Origin: Mediannikoviicoccus vaginalis
GTDB lineage: Bacteria; Bacillota; Clostridia; Tissierellales; Peptoniphilaceae
DNA length: 64,000 nucleotides
Direction: 5' to 3'
Assembly (NCBI RefSeq): GCF_928097925.1
Contig: NZ_CAKMRI010000001.1
Location: forward strand, 62,001 to 126,000
Shown: positions 15,935 to 24,918 of the stretch, piece after piece
How the letters are laid out: every line of letters begins with the position of its first letter
Numbering within the stretch: the first letter of the stretch is position 1
Made by a program: the position numbers and the translations under genes
The notes under the pieces: model-generated
Told to the model about the DNA's origin: nothing
Databases searched by the model: none
What the model saw: only the letters and a program-made list of their open reading frames with translations

Positions 15935-16834
15935 ATGGACTTTAAACAATTGGAGATTTTTGTAGCGCTTGTACAAAATGAAAGCTTCTCAATTGCTGCA
16001 AAAGAACTTGGTATATCACAACCAACAGTAAGTTTGCAGATAAAACAATTAGAAGAAGAGTTGGACACAGCTTTGTTCATTAGATCCACAAGAGAGCTAA
16101 AGGTAACTGAAGCTGGAACATTGCTTTATAAAGAAGCAAAGAATCTGTTGACAAAAAGAGACAGAGTTATGGAAAAGTTTGGGGAGAAGAATCAAAACAA
16201 GATTATTGTTGGTGTTTCAAAAATACCTGCATCACATATTCTTCCAAAGGTATTGCTTAAATACAGACGAGAGTTTCCAAATATCTCTGTAGTAATTAAA
16301 GAAACTAATAGTGTTCAAACTATTAAAAAAGTTTCCGACTATATGGTAGATTTAGGAATAGTTGGAATGAAAAAAGACGATGAAAACTGTGACTTTGCAC
16401 CTATTTTCGAAGATGAATTTGTATTTATCTGTCCAAACAATGACTACTATAGAAAGTTAAAAGAGTCAAAGCCTTCAATAAGAGAGCTAGTTAGACAACC
16501 TATGATCTCAAGAGAAGAGGGTTCAGGAATTAGAAATAAGATGGATGCAATTGCAAGTGAAGTTGGTGTAAGTCATGATCAATTGGATGTAGTATTAACA
16601 GTTAATGATGATATGTTAGTGAAAAAAATGGTTGGACAAGGAGTTGGAACTTCTTTCTTCTCAAAGATAGCTGTAGAAGATATGATAGAAGATGGATCTA
16701 TTTTAGCCATTCCACTAACTGAAAGTAAAGAAAGATATAGGAATCTATATGCATGCTGGAACAAAAAGGTAACTCTTCCAGTTCATGTAAGATCATTCTT
16801 AGATTTGATTTTGGATTGTGAAAACGAAATGTAA
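15935..16834 (+). CDS. LysR-family transcriptional regulator (possibly selenium-metabolism associated)
   Basis: A 299-residue LysR regulator: an N-terminal winged helix (residues 1-60, FSIAAKELGISQPTVSLQIKQLEEELDTALF) and a periplasmic-binding-like effector domain (about 90-295, starting IIVGVSKIPASHILPKVL). The effector domain start resembles the subgroup of clostridial LysR proteins annotated as selenium-metabolism associated, which fits the YedF and DUF3343 genes nearby, but this is a tentative match. GGGAGGA precedes the ATG. It may control the following formate/nitrite transporter or the genes before it. Confidence 0.9.
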   Translation: MDFKQLEIFVALVQNESFSIAAKELGISQPTVSLQIKQLEEELDTALFIRSTRELKVTEAGTLLYKEAKNLLTKRDRVMEKFGEKNQNKIIVGVSKIPASHILPKVLLKYRREFPNISVVIKETNSVQTIKKVSDYMVDLGIVGMKKDDENCDFAPIFEDEFVFICPNNDYYRKLKESKPSIRELVRQPMISREEGSGIRNKMDAIASEVGVSHDQLDVVLTVNDDMLVKKMVGQGVGTSFFSKIAVEDMIEDGSILAIPLTESKERYRNLYACWNKKVTLPVHVRSFLDLILDCENEM

Positions 16835-16837
16835 TAG

Positions 16838-16867
16838 AAAATGCCCTCGAGTAATCGGGGGTATTTT
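16838..16867 (+). terminator. Hairpin terminator after the LysR gene
   Basis: A 13-bp stem (16838-16850 with 16855-16867, two G-U pairs, loop GTAA) whose 3' arm ends in TATTTT. Confidence 0.75.
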
Positions 16868-16957
16868 AGTGTGGTAAAATACTAAAATGTGTGATATTAT
16901 ATTATTATAATCTATTTAGATTAGTACTGTAATTTTAAATTCAGAGGGGGTAATGTA

Positions 16958-17728
16958 ATGGCAAGTAATATCAACAGTCCTGCTGAAATGGTTGAGATTA
17001 ATAGAAATTTATCTGTTTCTAAAACCTCAAATGCCACAGTAAAAACTTTGATGATGGGACTGCTTGCAGGAATGTTCATAGCAATTGGTGGAGCAGCTTC
17101 ATCGCTGGTATCAATGTTAGGGGATGGAATGTCGCCACTTGCAGTAAAGTTATTGGGAAGTGCAATCTTTACAATAGGAATTGTATCTGTATTGGTTGCA
17201 GGAGCGGAACTTTTTACAGGCAATATTCTTATATCCATTGGGCTTTATTCAAAAGATATAACAGGAAAACAAGTTTTAGTTAACTGGTGTAAGGTTTGGG
17301 TTTTTAATTTAATTGGTTCAATATTTTTTGCATGGCTAATGACAGCTAGCAAAGTATTTCCTGAAAATGCACTGGACTACTTCCAAAACTTGGCAACTAA
17401 AAAAGCCAGTCTAGACTTAGGAACTGCATTTTTTAGAGGGGTATTATGTAATATTTTAGTATGTCTATCAGTTTGGACTGCAGCAGCGGGCAAGGATGGA
17501 ATATCTAAATTTTTCCTATCCGCATTTCCAGTATTTATATTTGTATTTTTAGGTTTCGAACACTGTGTTGCAAATATGTATTATTTTCCTCAAGCAATCT
17601 TTTTAGGAGCAAATGTTTCTATGGGAGCAGTTATATCAAGATTATTAATTGTAACTTTAGGAAATATTGTTGGTGGACTTATAATAGCAACACCGTACTA
17701 TATAACCTATGAAAAAAAAAGAAATTAA
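16958..17728 (+). CDS. Formate/nitrite transporter family protein
   Basis: A 256-residue FNT channel with six hydrophobic segments. Family signs include GMFIAIGGAASS, GAELFTGN and FEHCVANMYYFP, in which the His of EHCV corresponds to the central pore histidine. Members move formate, nitrite, hydrosulfide or similar monovalent anions through the cytoplasmic membrane; substrate cannot be decided here. The ribosome binding site is a G-run (AGAGGGGG, 16944-16950). The gene is convergent with superoxide reductase and shares a hairpin with it. Confidence 0.92.
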   Translation: MASNINSPAEMVEINRNLSVSKTSNATVKTLMMGLLAGMFIAIGGAASSLVSMLGDGMSPLAVKLLGSAIFTIGIVSVLVAGAELFTGNILISIGLYSKDITGKQVLVNWCKVWVFNLIGSIFFAWLMTASKVFPENALDYFQNLATKKASLDLGTAFFRGVLCNILVCLSVWTAAAGKDGISKFFLSAFPVFIFVFLGFEHCVANMYYFPQAIFLGANVSMGAVISRLLIVTLGNIVGGLIIATPYYITYEKKRN

Positions 17729-17759
17729 AAAAGAGCAAGAGTTTACTCAAGCTCTTTTT
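17727..17759. terminator. Bidirectional hairpin terminator
   Basis: A-rich 5' side and T-rich 3' side around AAGAGC/GCTCTT with an inner GAG/CTC helix; serves the FNT gene on + and the superoxide reductase on -. Confidence 0.8.
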
Positions 17760-17771
17760 ATTTTTCTTAAT

Positions 17772-18149
17772 TTAGCCTTCAACTGTAATATCAACTTCAG
17801 AAGTCCATAGTCCGTGGATATTACAATATGAAGTTGCAATTAGCTTACCACATTTGTTTAACTTAACTGCTGTTTTAAGAGTTGGTTCAGTGAAAGCATC
17901 TCCTTCTCCATGAGCTGTGAATCTTGAGTCTGCAATTTCAACAGCTTTGTCTGAATCTTTTGCAAGATAATATAATTTAATCCATGCAATATGATGTTCC
18001 ATTGTGTTAGGATGTGCAATCTCTTTACCTACAGCAACTTCTACGTCAAATAAATCTTCGCTTTTAACTTTTTCAGGTGCTGTGATTACTGGAACGTGTT
18101 TTTCGTTTTTCCAATCAGCTGTTTGGTATAATTCAGTAATTTTACTCAT
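17772..18149 (-). CDS. Superoxide reductase, class II (neelaredoxin type)
   Basis: A 125-residue desulfoferrodoxin-family protein without the N-terminal desulforedoxin domain. The iron centre ligands are visible: Glu16-Lys17-His18 in NEKHVP, His46, His52, Cys109 and His112 in CNIHGLW. It reduces superoxide to peroxide without making oxygen, complementing rubrerythrin, which removes the peroxide. The ribosome binding site is AAAGGGGG (18156-18163, read on -), again a G-run. The upstream region has an AT-rich sequence weakly resembling a PerR box. Confidence 0.94.
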   Translation of the reverse strand: MSKITELYQTADWKNEKHVPVITAPEKVKSEDLFDVEVAVGKEIAHPNTMEHHIAWIKLYYLAKDSDKAVEIADSRFTAHGEGDAFTEPTLKTAVKLNKCGKLIATSYCNIHGLWTSEVDITVEG

Positions 18150-18191
18150 TTAAATCCCCCTTTAAATTAATACATTTCATATATACCACTC

Positions 18192-18206
18192 TTTTAATAA
18201 TTTAAA
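18192..18206 (-). promoter_or_regulatory. Weak PerR-box-like sequence upstream of superoxide reductase
   Basis: TTTTAATAATTTAAA matches the PerR consensus at 11 of 14 defined positions and would overlap a possible promoter spacer of the minus-strand gene. The region is very AT-rich, so chance similarity is likely enough to keep confidence low. Confidence 0.3.
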
Positions 18207-18340
18207 CAAATATGAAAAGATTTTAAAGTTCACCAAGAGTATTATTGATGGCAGTTGAAATAAGAAATATTTTTCGTAAACTTCTATTAATTATTCATGC
18301 GATAGGTTATAATTTAGTGTAGGAGAGTGTAAATGATTTC

Positions 18341-19489
18341 ATGAGTGGAAAATTATATGAATTAATTGTTACAACAACCTTCGGACTGGAAGCTGTTGTA
18401 AAAAGAGAATTATTAGATATGGGATATGACAATTTAAAAATTTCCGACGGGAAAGTAGAGCTAAAGGGAGATGCAAGGGACATTGCCACAATAAATATGA
18501 AGATTAGATGTGGTGAAAGAGTTCTTATTAAAGTTGGAGAGTTTAAAGCCTTAAGCTTTGAAGAGCTATTTGACAAGACCTATGCACTACCTTGGGAAGA
18601 ATATATCAGCGTGGATGCAAAATTTCCTGTGGAAGGCAAATCCATAAAGTCAAAACTTTTTTCCATTTCCGATTGCCAGAGTATTTGTAAGAAGGCAATT
18701 GTGGAAAAATTGAAATCAGTTTACAAAGTGGATTGGTTTGAAGAGACTGGAGACATGTATAAGCTGGAAGTGTCCTTATTAAAAGATATTGCAACAATAA
18801 CTTTAGACACTTCTGGAGAAGGGCTCCATAAGAGGGGATATCGTGGAAGAGCGGGGGATGCTCCACTAAAGGAAACATTAGCTGCTGCCATGGTACTACT
18901 TTCCTATTGGAATCCATCAAGAACTCTTTATGACCCTTTCTGTGGATCTGGGACAATACTAATTGAAGCCGCAATGATAGGTAAAAACATTGCTCCCGGC
19001 ATAGACAGAAGCTTTGCCTCTGAAAAGTTTCCATATGTGGGGGAGAAAATATATAAAGAAGTTAGGATAAAGTGTTTAAGTGAAATAGATCATGATGTTA
19101 AGCTTCATCTTTTAGGTTCGGACATTGACAAGAGGTCCATATTAAGAGCAAGGGACAATGCAGAGATGATTGGGGTTAATGAAGACATTCAATTTTTCAT
19201 GAAGGACATGAGAAAAGTTGACCTGGAAGACAATTACGGAGTTGTTATTACCAACCCTCCATATGGCGAGAGGATGGGAGAGTTAAAAGAGGTTGAAAAA
19301 CTTTACAAGGACTTTAATAAAAAGTTTAAAAATTTTAAAACCTGGTCTATTTATTTAATTACATCCTATGAAAATTATGAAAAGTTGGTTGGTAAAAAGG
19401 CTGATAGAAAGAGAAAACTTTATAATGGTAGAATTAAAACCTGCTACTATCAGTACTATGGGCCAAGACCTCCAAGGCAAGGTGATTAA
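18341..19489 (+). CDS. THUMP-domain SAM-dependent RNA methyltransferase (RlmL/YpsC type)
   Basis: A 382-residue class I methyltransferase with an N-terminal ferredoxin-like and THUMP RNA-binding region (about residues 1-155) and a UPF0020 catalytic domain. Motifs include LYDPFCGSGTILIEAAMI for SAM and NPPYGERMGE, the N2-guanine methyltransferase active-site loop. It likely makes m2G in 23S rRNA. The ATG is preceded by a tiny ATG-ATT-TCA-TGA reading frame at 18333 whose stop overlaps it, with AGGAGAG before that. The SpoIIE-type phosphatase starts immediately after its stop. Confidence 0.92.
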   Translation: MSGKLYELIVTTTFGLEAVVKRELLDMGYDNLKISDGKVELKGDARDIATINMKIRCGERVLIKVGEFKALSFEELFDKTYALPWEEYISVDAKFPVEGKSIKSKLFSISDCQSICKKAIVEKLKSVYKVDWFEETGDMYKLEVSLLKDIATITLDTSGEGLHKRGYRGRAGDAPLKETLAAAMVLLSYWNPSRTLYDPFCGSGTILIEAAMIGKNIAPGIDRSFASEKFPYVGEKIYKEVRIKCLSEIDHDVKLHLLGSDIDKRSILRARDNAEMIGVNEDIQFFMKDMRKVDLEDNYGVVITNPPYGERMGELKEVEKLYKDFNKKFKNFKTWSIYLITSYENYEKLVGKKADRKRKLYNGRIKTCYYQYYGPRPPRQGD

Positions 19490-20611
19490 ATGTTAAAGAA
19501 ATTAGAGATAATTTTTTCTGAGGAAAAGCTTAGAGTATTTGATTATCTTTCAGATTGGATTAGAATAATCGATATTCACGGAAATATCTTGTTTCAGAAT
19601 TTGCAGATGATTAAAATGGTTGGAGATCAGATTGGAAAAAACTGTCTTGAAACTGGTAAGGACAAAGATGTTATACCGGGAACTGTTCTTGAAGACTTTA
19701 ATGGTTTAGGACAAAATACTAGAAACATAGTTATAGGTCTAGAAGAGTTTATGGTAAAGAGTTCAATTGTAATGGACGATAACAAGCCAATTGCAATTAT
19801 TGAAACCTTTAGAAATGTGACCATGGAGTCCATTGCAATAAAGAGATATCAAAAGATTACACAAAAGACTCAAAAGGAATTAAATGATGCAAGAAAGATT
19901 CAAAAGTGCCTTCTGCCAGAAGTTGGAGATCATAGAGGACTTGATATAAGTTATAAATACATCCCTTCAGAGTATCTTTCTGGAGATATGTTTGATGTAA
20001 TACCTATTGACGACACAAAGACTGCAATCTATATTGCAGACGTGGTGGCCCATGGTATATCCGCATCAATACTTACCATGTTTGTAAGGCAGTCTGTAAG
20101 ATATCATATTGCGAGAAGTTCCATTACAGGATATACTCCCGACATTATCTTGAGATCTCTAATAAGAAGATTTGGAGAATTAAACCTTGAAGATAGTAAA
20201 TACTTCACAATTTTTTATGGAGTTTTTGATAAGAGCAAGGGAACTTTTCACTATGCAAATGCAGGGCATAATGCAATTCCCCTAAAGATAAATAAAGAAG
20301 GAGAAGTTGAAAAGCTAAAGGGAACAGGTCTTCCAATTTCACTAATAACTTCAAAGGGAAATTATTCGGAAAACATTATTGATTTAAAACTCGGTGAAAA
20401 AATATTATTCTACACAGATGGAATAACCGAAACTAAAGATTACTTTGGGGAGTTTTATGGAACGGATAGACTGATTGAACTGGCATCAAAAAATCCTGAA
20501 AATATCTTAGATAAAATTGTAAATGAGGTTTCTGGGTATAGATGGGGAAGACAAGAAGATGATATAGCTATACTTTTAGTTGAAAGAAAAGAGGACGAAA
20601 ATGGCGATTAA
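19490..20611 (+). CDS. SpoIIE-type PP2C serine phosphatase with N-terminal PAS-like domain
   Basis: A 373-residue signalling protein. Residues about 10-115 look PAS-like (WIRIIDIHGNILFQN), a short helical linker follows, and the SpoIIE/RsbU phosphatase domain fills the rest: SGDMFDVI and IADVVAHGISAS with metal-binding aspartates, NAGHNAIPL, LFYTDGITE and QEDDIAILLV. Such proteins usually dephosphorylate an anti-sigma-factor antagonist. No anti-sigma genes are adjacent. It starts at the base after the methyltransferase stop and its end overlaps pgi by 11 nt. Confidence 0.9.
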   Translation: MLKKLEIIFSEEKLRVFDYLSDWIRIIDIHGNILFQNLQMIKMVGDQIGKNCLETGKDKDVIPGTVLEDFNGLGQNTRNIVIGLEEFMVKSSIVMDDNKPIAIIETFRNVTMESIAIKRYQKITQKTQKELNDARKIQKCLLPEVGDHRGLDISYKYIPSEYLSGDMFDVIPIDDTKTAIYIADVVAHGISASILTMFVRQSVRYHIARSSITGYTPDIILRSLIRRFGELNLEDSKYFTIFYGVFDKSKGTFHYANAGHNAIPLKINKEGEVEKLKGTGLPISLITSKGNYSENIIDLKLGEKILFYTDGITETKDYFGEFYGTDRLIELASKNPENILDKIVNEVSGYRWGRQEDDIAILLVERKEDENGD

Positions 20612-21887
20612 ATTTGATTTTTCAAAGGCTTATAATTTAAATGAGCTGGAAAAATATTATGGACAAGGTGAAGAAAATTTAGAAAAAGTTCTAAATAAAA
20701 ACTCTGAAGGGTCAGACTTTTTAGGTTGGGTTGAACTTCCTAAAAACTATCCAGAAGAAGAATTAAATAAAATAAAAAAGGCGGCAGAAGATATAAGAAA
20801 AAAGGCAAACTACCTAGTTGTAATCGGCATAGGTGGATCATATCTTGGTACAAAGGCTGTTGAAAACTCTTTAAAGCCTTACTTTGAAGCTGACGATGAG
20901 TTCAAACTCATATATGCAGGTCATCATCTAAGCTCAACCTATTTAAATGAATTGGTTAAGTTTTTAAAGGATAAGGAGTATTGTATAAATGTAATTTCAA
21001 AATCTGGAACTACTACAGAGCCTGCAATTGCCTTTAGAATTTTACAAAGAGAACTTGAAGAAAAGTACGGAGAAGACGCAAAAAATAGAATTTATGTTAC
21101 AACCGACAGAGAAAAAGGCGCTTTAAAGAAGCTTTCACTACAAGAGGGCTATGAAACTTTTGTAGTTCCCGACGATATTGGTGGAAGATTTTCTGTAATA
21201 AGTCCAGTTGGGCTTTTACCACTTGCAGCTAAAGGTGTTGACATAGACAAACTTTTAGATGGCTTTAAAAAGGGTCAAGAGCTTTTCACAGTTGTGAATG
21301 GAAAAGAGAACCCTGCCATTAAGTACGCAATAATAAGATATCTTCTTCATAGTGAAGATAACAAAGACATTGAAATACTTGTAAATTACGAACCATCTCT
21401 AACATATATCTCCGCATGGTGGAAACAACTATTTGGAGAGTCTGAAGGTAAGGATGGCAAGGGAATTTTTCCAGCAAGTGTAGACTTCACTACCGATTTA
21501 CATTCAATGGGTCAGCTTATTCAAGAGGGCAAGAGAAATATATTTGAAACGGTTATTGAAGTGGAAAATCCTATGGAGGACATTGAAATACCATTTGATG
21601 AACAAAATCTTGATGGATTAAATTACATTGCAGGTAAAACTTTAGACTATGTAAATAAAAAAGCTACAGAAGGAACAAGAACTGCACATGTTAAGGGTGA
21701 AGTTCCAAACATAAGCATAGTTTTGGATAGAATAGATGAAGAAAATTTAGGAAAGCTTTTATACTTTTTCGAAATTTCTGTAAGCATTTCAGGATATTTA
21801 TTGGGAGTAAATCCATTTAATCAACCAGGTGTGGAAGAATATAAGACACAAATGTTTAAGTTATTGGGAAAACCAGGATTTAACTAG
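20601..21887 (+). CDS. pgi: Glucose-6-phosphate isomerase
   Basis: A 428-residue phosphoglucose isomerase interconverting glucose-6-phosphate and fructose-6-phosphate in glycolysis. Recognisable elements are VVIGIGGSYLGTKA, the SKSGTTTEPAIAF phosphate-binding site, GGRFSVISPVGLLPLA and EEYKTQMFKLLGK, the family C-terminal signature. The start is set at 20601 (AAAAGAGGA upstream, overlapping the phosphatase gene). The 21898 gene follows with an AGGAGG located at the pgi stop. Confidence 0.96.
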   Translation: MAIKFDFSKAYNLNELEKYYGQGEENLEKVLNKNSEGSDFLGWVELPKNYPEEELNKIKKAAEDIRKKANYLVVIGIGGSYLGTKAVENSLKPYFEADDEFKLIYAGHHLSSTYLNELVKFLKDKEYCINVISKSGTTTEPAIAFRILQRELEEKYGEDAKNRIYVTTDREKGALKKLSLQEGYETFVVPDDIGGRFSVISPVGLLPLAAKGVDIDKLLDGFKKGQELFTVVNGKENPAIKYAIIRYLLHSEDNKDIEILVNYEPSLTYISAWWKQLFGESEGKDGKGIFPASVDFTTDLHSMGQLIQEGKRNIFETVIEVENPMEDIEIPFDEQNLDGLNYIAGKTLDYVNKKATEGTRTAHVKGEVPNISIVLDRIDEENLGKLLYFFEISVSISGYLLGVNPFNQPGVEEYKTQMFKLLGKPGFN

Positions 21888-21897
21888 GAGGTGTAAA

Positions 21898-22425
21898 ATG
21901 GTTGTAAGGGAATATTTAGAAGGATTTTTATCTGAGATACTATTTAGAACAAAGAAGGACAAGAAGACCTTTGGTTTATGGTACTTGGGATATGGACTTG
22001 CAGTAGCGATTATATCCATGATTGGCCTTAAAATAATTGGAATTCATGGAGTGATTATTAAGGGAATATTAATAGGGCTATTTAGTTTAATTCCATTTAT
22101 GGGTTCAGGAATAATGATGATACCATGGATATTAGCAAGGGTCATAACAAACGAAAAGATGTTAGGAAGTCAGCTTGCAATTTTATTTATTATACTTTGT
22201 ATCTTAAAAGAGATAGCCTATCCTTTCTTAATAAAAATAAAATTTAATATAAGACCTATAATTCTCTCTGTTGTATTTTTAATCTTTTTCACAATTGGTA
22301 AAGAGACTGGAGCAATCTGGGCAAGTGTAATTATCTTTATAATAACAACGCTTTTTGATGCCATAGATATACAGTCATACTATAGAAAAAATAGATCTAG
22401 AGTAAGAAGAATGGCAAGATATTAG
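21898..22425 (+). CDS. Membrane protein resembling the C-terminal half of AI-2E-family exporters
   Basis: A 175-residue protein with four to five hydrophobic helices and a basic C-terminus (KNRSRVRRMARY). The stretch GLFSLIPFMGSGIMMIPWIL and the later helix pairs resemble the second half of the AI-2E/YtvI exporter family, but the normal first half is missing. It starts 6 nt after AGGAGG, so it is a proper short gene and not a simple truncation by a stop. Function is unknown. A terminator follows directly. Confidence 0.6.
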   Translation: MVVREYLEGFLSEILFRTKKDKKTFGLWYLGYGLAVAIISMIGLKIIGIHGVIIKGILIGLFSLIPFMGSGIMMIPWILARVITNEKMLGSQLAILFIILCILKEIAYPFLIKIKFNIRPIILSVVFLIFFTIGKETGAIWASVIIFIITTLFDAIDIQSYYRKNRSRVRRMARY

Positions 22426-22450
22426 AAAAGACTCTTAGGAGTCTTTTTTC
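22426..22450 (+). terminator. Intrinsic terminator
   Basis: Perfect 9-bp stem AAAAGACTC/GAGTCTTTT with loop TTAG and a T-rich tail. Confidence 0.9.
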
Positions 22451-22504
22451 TTGGAACAAAATAATAAAATTATGGTAAACTATTATATAGAAATAGGAGG
22501 AATT

Positions 22505-23302
22505 ATGATAGATTTGCATAATCATAGTGAGTTCTCAGTTGACAGTAGAACTCCAATGGAAGAAAATATTTTATCTGCAATTAATAATGGACTAAAATAC
22601 ATTTCAATTACAGACCACATGGAAATAGTAGAAGTTACTGATGTATATTCTGACACCCTTGATGTGGAAGGGTATTTTAATAAATATAAGAAGTTAAAAG
22701 AAACTTACAAAGATGATATAACTGTTCTCTCAGGAGTTGAAGTGGGAATACAGGAATGTACTGCAAAGATTGTAGATGATTTTGTAAGTAAATTTGACTA
22801 CGACTTTGTAATTGGTTCTGTGCATTCGCTATTTGAAAAAGATCTTTACCATGGTGGTTACTATAAGAACTTGACCACAGATGAACTTTATAAAACATAT
22901 TATGAAGAGATGTATAAGGCTGTAAAGGCCACTAGAAACTTTGATGTGCTTGGACATATTGACTATATTGACAGGTATTTAGATAAGGGAGTAAAGGTTC
23001 CAAGGCAAGAGAACAATAAAGAAACCATACTAAAGATATTTAAAGAACTTATAGACTCAAATAGAGGAATTGAAATAAACACCGGTGGATATAGAAGGGG
23101 ACTTCCATATCTTCATCCACATGAAAAAATTCTTAAGTGGTATAAAGAAGCCGGTGGAGAGATTATAACCATAGGATCCGACGCCCATATATCAAAGGAT
23201 GTTGGTGCAAACTCAAAAGACGCTGTGGACTATTTAAAGGCAAATGGATTTACAGGAGTTTATATTTTTGAAAATAGAAAACCAAGAAAGTTGAAATTTT
23301 AA
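22505..23302 (+). CDS. PHP-domain phosphatase (histidinol-phosphatase HisJ family)
   Basis: A 265-residue PHP-domain metalloenzyme. The metal motifs are HNHSEFSVDS at residues 4-13, ITDHMEI, the FVIGSVHS histidine, DVLGHIDYIDRY and IGSDAH. The HisJ subfamily hydrolyses histidinol phosphate, but no other his genes are nearby, so the physiological substrate may differ. The start at 22505 follows AGGAGG (22496-22501). The last base of its stop overlaps the ATG of the asparaginase gene. Confidence 0.85.
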   Translation: MIDLHNHSEFSVDSRTPMEENILSAINNGLKYISITDHMEIVEVTDVYSDTLDVEGYFNKYKKLKETYKDDITVLSGVEVGIQECTAKIVDDFVSKFDYDFVIGSVHSLFEKDLYHGGYYKNLTTDELYKTYYEEMYKAVKATRNFDVLGHIDYIDRYLDKGVKVPRQENNKETILKIFKELIDSNRGIEINTGGYRRGLPYLHPHEKILKWYKEAGGEIITIGSDAHISKDVGANSKDAVDYLKANGFTGVYIFENRKPRKLKF

Positions 23303-24294
23303 TGAAAAATATTTTAATGATATCCACTGGAGGCACTATTGCATCCATAAATAAGGGCAAGGGCCTTGCTCCAGGACTTAACTCAAGGGAATTGGTTGAG
23401 TATTTAAATCTTGATAAAAACAAAGTTATCATAGACACCTTGGATCTAATGAGCATTGACTCAACGGACATACAGGTGGAGGACTGGCTTAAGATAAGTA
23501 CTGCAATTAGGAATAACTATAATGACTACGATGGCTTTGTTATAACCCATGGAACAGACACATTGGCCTACACTGCATGTGCAATTTCCTATCTTATACA
23601 AAACTCGAAAAAGCCAATTGTACTTACTGGGGCACAAAAGTCAATATTTAGCGATATAACAGATGCAAAGCTAAACCTGACAGATAGTATAACCTATGTG
23701 TGCGACGACAGGTCAAGCGATGTAAATATCGTGTTTAACGGCAAGGTTATTGCAGGAACAAGGGGAAGAAAGGAAAAGACTAAGAGCTATGACGCCTTTA
23801 CAAGTCTAAACTATCCTGTGCTTGCAACTGTCCATGACGATAAGATAATAAGATATCTTCACAAGGACTTTGAAGGGGAAGTTAAGTTTTATGACAAGCT
23901 AGACGACTCAATATTTTTATTAAAACTAATACCGACCATTGAACCGGAACTTTTGTCATATATTTTCAAAAAGTACAAAACAGTTATAGTTGAGTCCTAT
24001 GGCGTTGGTGGAATACCATCCTATCTTGTAGATGCATTTAAAGTTGAACTTGAAGAGGACAGAAAATTAAATATCGTAATAACTACACAAGTTCCCATGG
24101 AGGGCTCGGATATTTCGGTATATGAAGTTGGTAGAAGGCTTGATGATTTAAATATAATGGAGTCCTTCGACATGACCCTAGAGTCAACTGTGGTAAAACT
24201 TATGTGGGCCATGGCGGAAAGCGGTGGCGACTTTGAAAAGTTAAAAAAACTTTTTTACACACAGATAAATTACGATACACTATACGAATTATAA
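23302..24294 (+). CDS. Asparaginase, cytoplasmic type I
   Basis: A 330-residue L-asparaginase family protein without signal peptide. It has the first catalytic threonine in ISTGGTIASI and the second in THGTDTLAYTA, with the downstream Lys in GAQKS. It hydrolyses asparagine to aspartate and ammonia, a plausible step in an amino-acid-fermenting anaerobe. Translation appears coupled to the PHP phosphatase by the one-base overlap. Signal peptidase follows 12 nt later. Confidence 0.93.
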   Translation: MKNILMISTGGTIASINKGKGLAPGLNSRELVEYLNLDKNKVIIDTLDLMSIDSTDIQVEDWLKISTAIRNNYNDYDGFVITHGTDTLAYTACAISYLIQNSKKPIVLTGAQKSIFSDITDAKLNLTDSITYVCDDRSSDVNIVFNGKVIAGTRGRKEKTKSYDAFTSLNYPVLATVHDDKIIRYLHKDFEGEVKFYDKLDDSIFLLKLIPTIEPELLSYIFKKYKTVIVESYGVGGIPSYLVDAFKVELEEDRKLNIVITTQVPMEGSDISVYEVGRRLDDLNIMESFDMTLESTVVKLMWAMAESGGDFEKLKKLFYTQINYDTLYEL

Positions 24295-24306
24295 GGAGAT
24301 GAATAG

Positions 24307-24837
24307 ATGAAAGATACAATAATATCCTTTATAAAATCTATATTACTGGCACTTGTTCTTGCAATTATTATTAGAACATTTATTTTTTCCGTCACAGAAG
24401 TGTCCGGTCAGTCCATGTATCCAAACTTTGACACTGGAGACAGGCTTATAGTAAATAGATTGGGAGTATGGATAAGAGATGTGGAAAAGGGAGAAGTAAT
24501 AGAGTTTCTTTCCCCAGATATAAAGCCGAATGGAAAGAGGGACCACTTTATAAAAAGAGTTATAGGAACTGCAGGAGACACTGTAAGTTTAAACGAGGGA
24601 AGAGTTTATCTTAATGGAGAAGAGCTTAAAGAAGATTATATTTCTTATGACATAGAAACATTTCCTGAAATTGACCAGTCAGAATGGGAAGTAAAAGAGG
24701 GAGAGGTTTTTGTTCTTGGTGACAATAGATATAACTCAGACGACGGAAGAAGATTTGGAACCATCCCGACAAATACAATAAAGGGAATAGCGGTATTTAG
24801 ATTTATTCCATTTAACAAATTTGGAAAAATAAAATAA
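24307..24837 (+). CDS. lepB: Signal peptidase I
   Basis: A 176-residue S26 protease with one N-terminal membrane helix (about residues 8-30). The catalytic Ser36 lies in SGQSMYPN and the catalytic Lys83 in HFIKRVIG, followed by GDNRYNSDDGRRFG, the box E signature. It removes signal peptides outside the membrane. AAGGAG precedes the ATG. Length is typical for Gram-positive SipS-like enzymes. Confidence 0.96.
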   Translation: MKDTIISFIKSILLALVLAIIIRTFIFSVTEVSGQSMYPNFDTGDRLIVNRLGVWIRDVEKGEVIEFLSPDIKPNGKRDHFIKRVIGTAGDTVSLNEGRVYLNGEELKEDYISYDIETFPEIDQSEWEVKEGEVFVLGDNRYNSDDGRRFGTIPTNTIKGIAVFRFIPFNKFGKIK

Positions 24838-24838
24838 T

Positions 24839-24861
24839 GACTCCTTCGGGAGTCTATTTTA
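24839..24861 (+). terminator. Hairpin terminator after lepB
   Basis: GACTCC/GGAGTC stem with a stable TTCG tetraloop and a moderately T-rich tail. Confidence 0.7.
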
Positions 24862-24918
24862 ATACCCTTAAGTTTTACAATTTCAATATAAATTGTTAAA
24901 ATAGGTGAAGGAGGAGCA

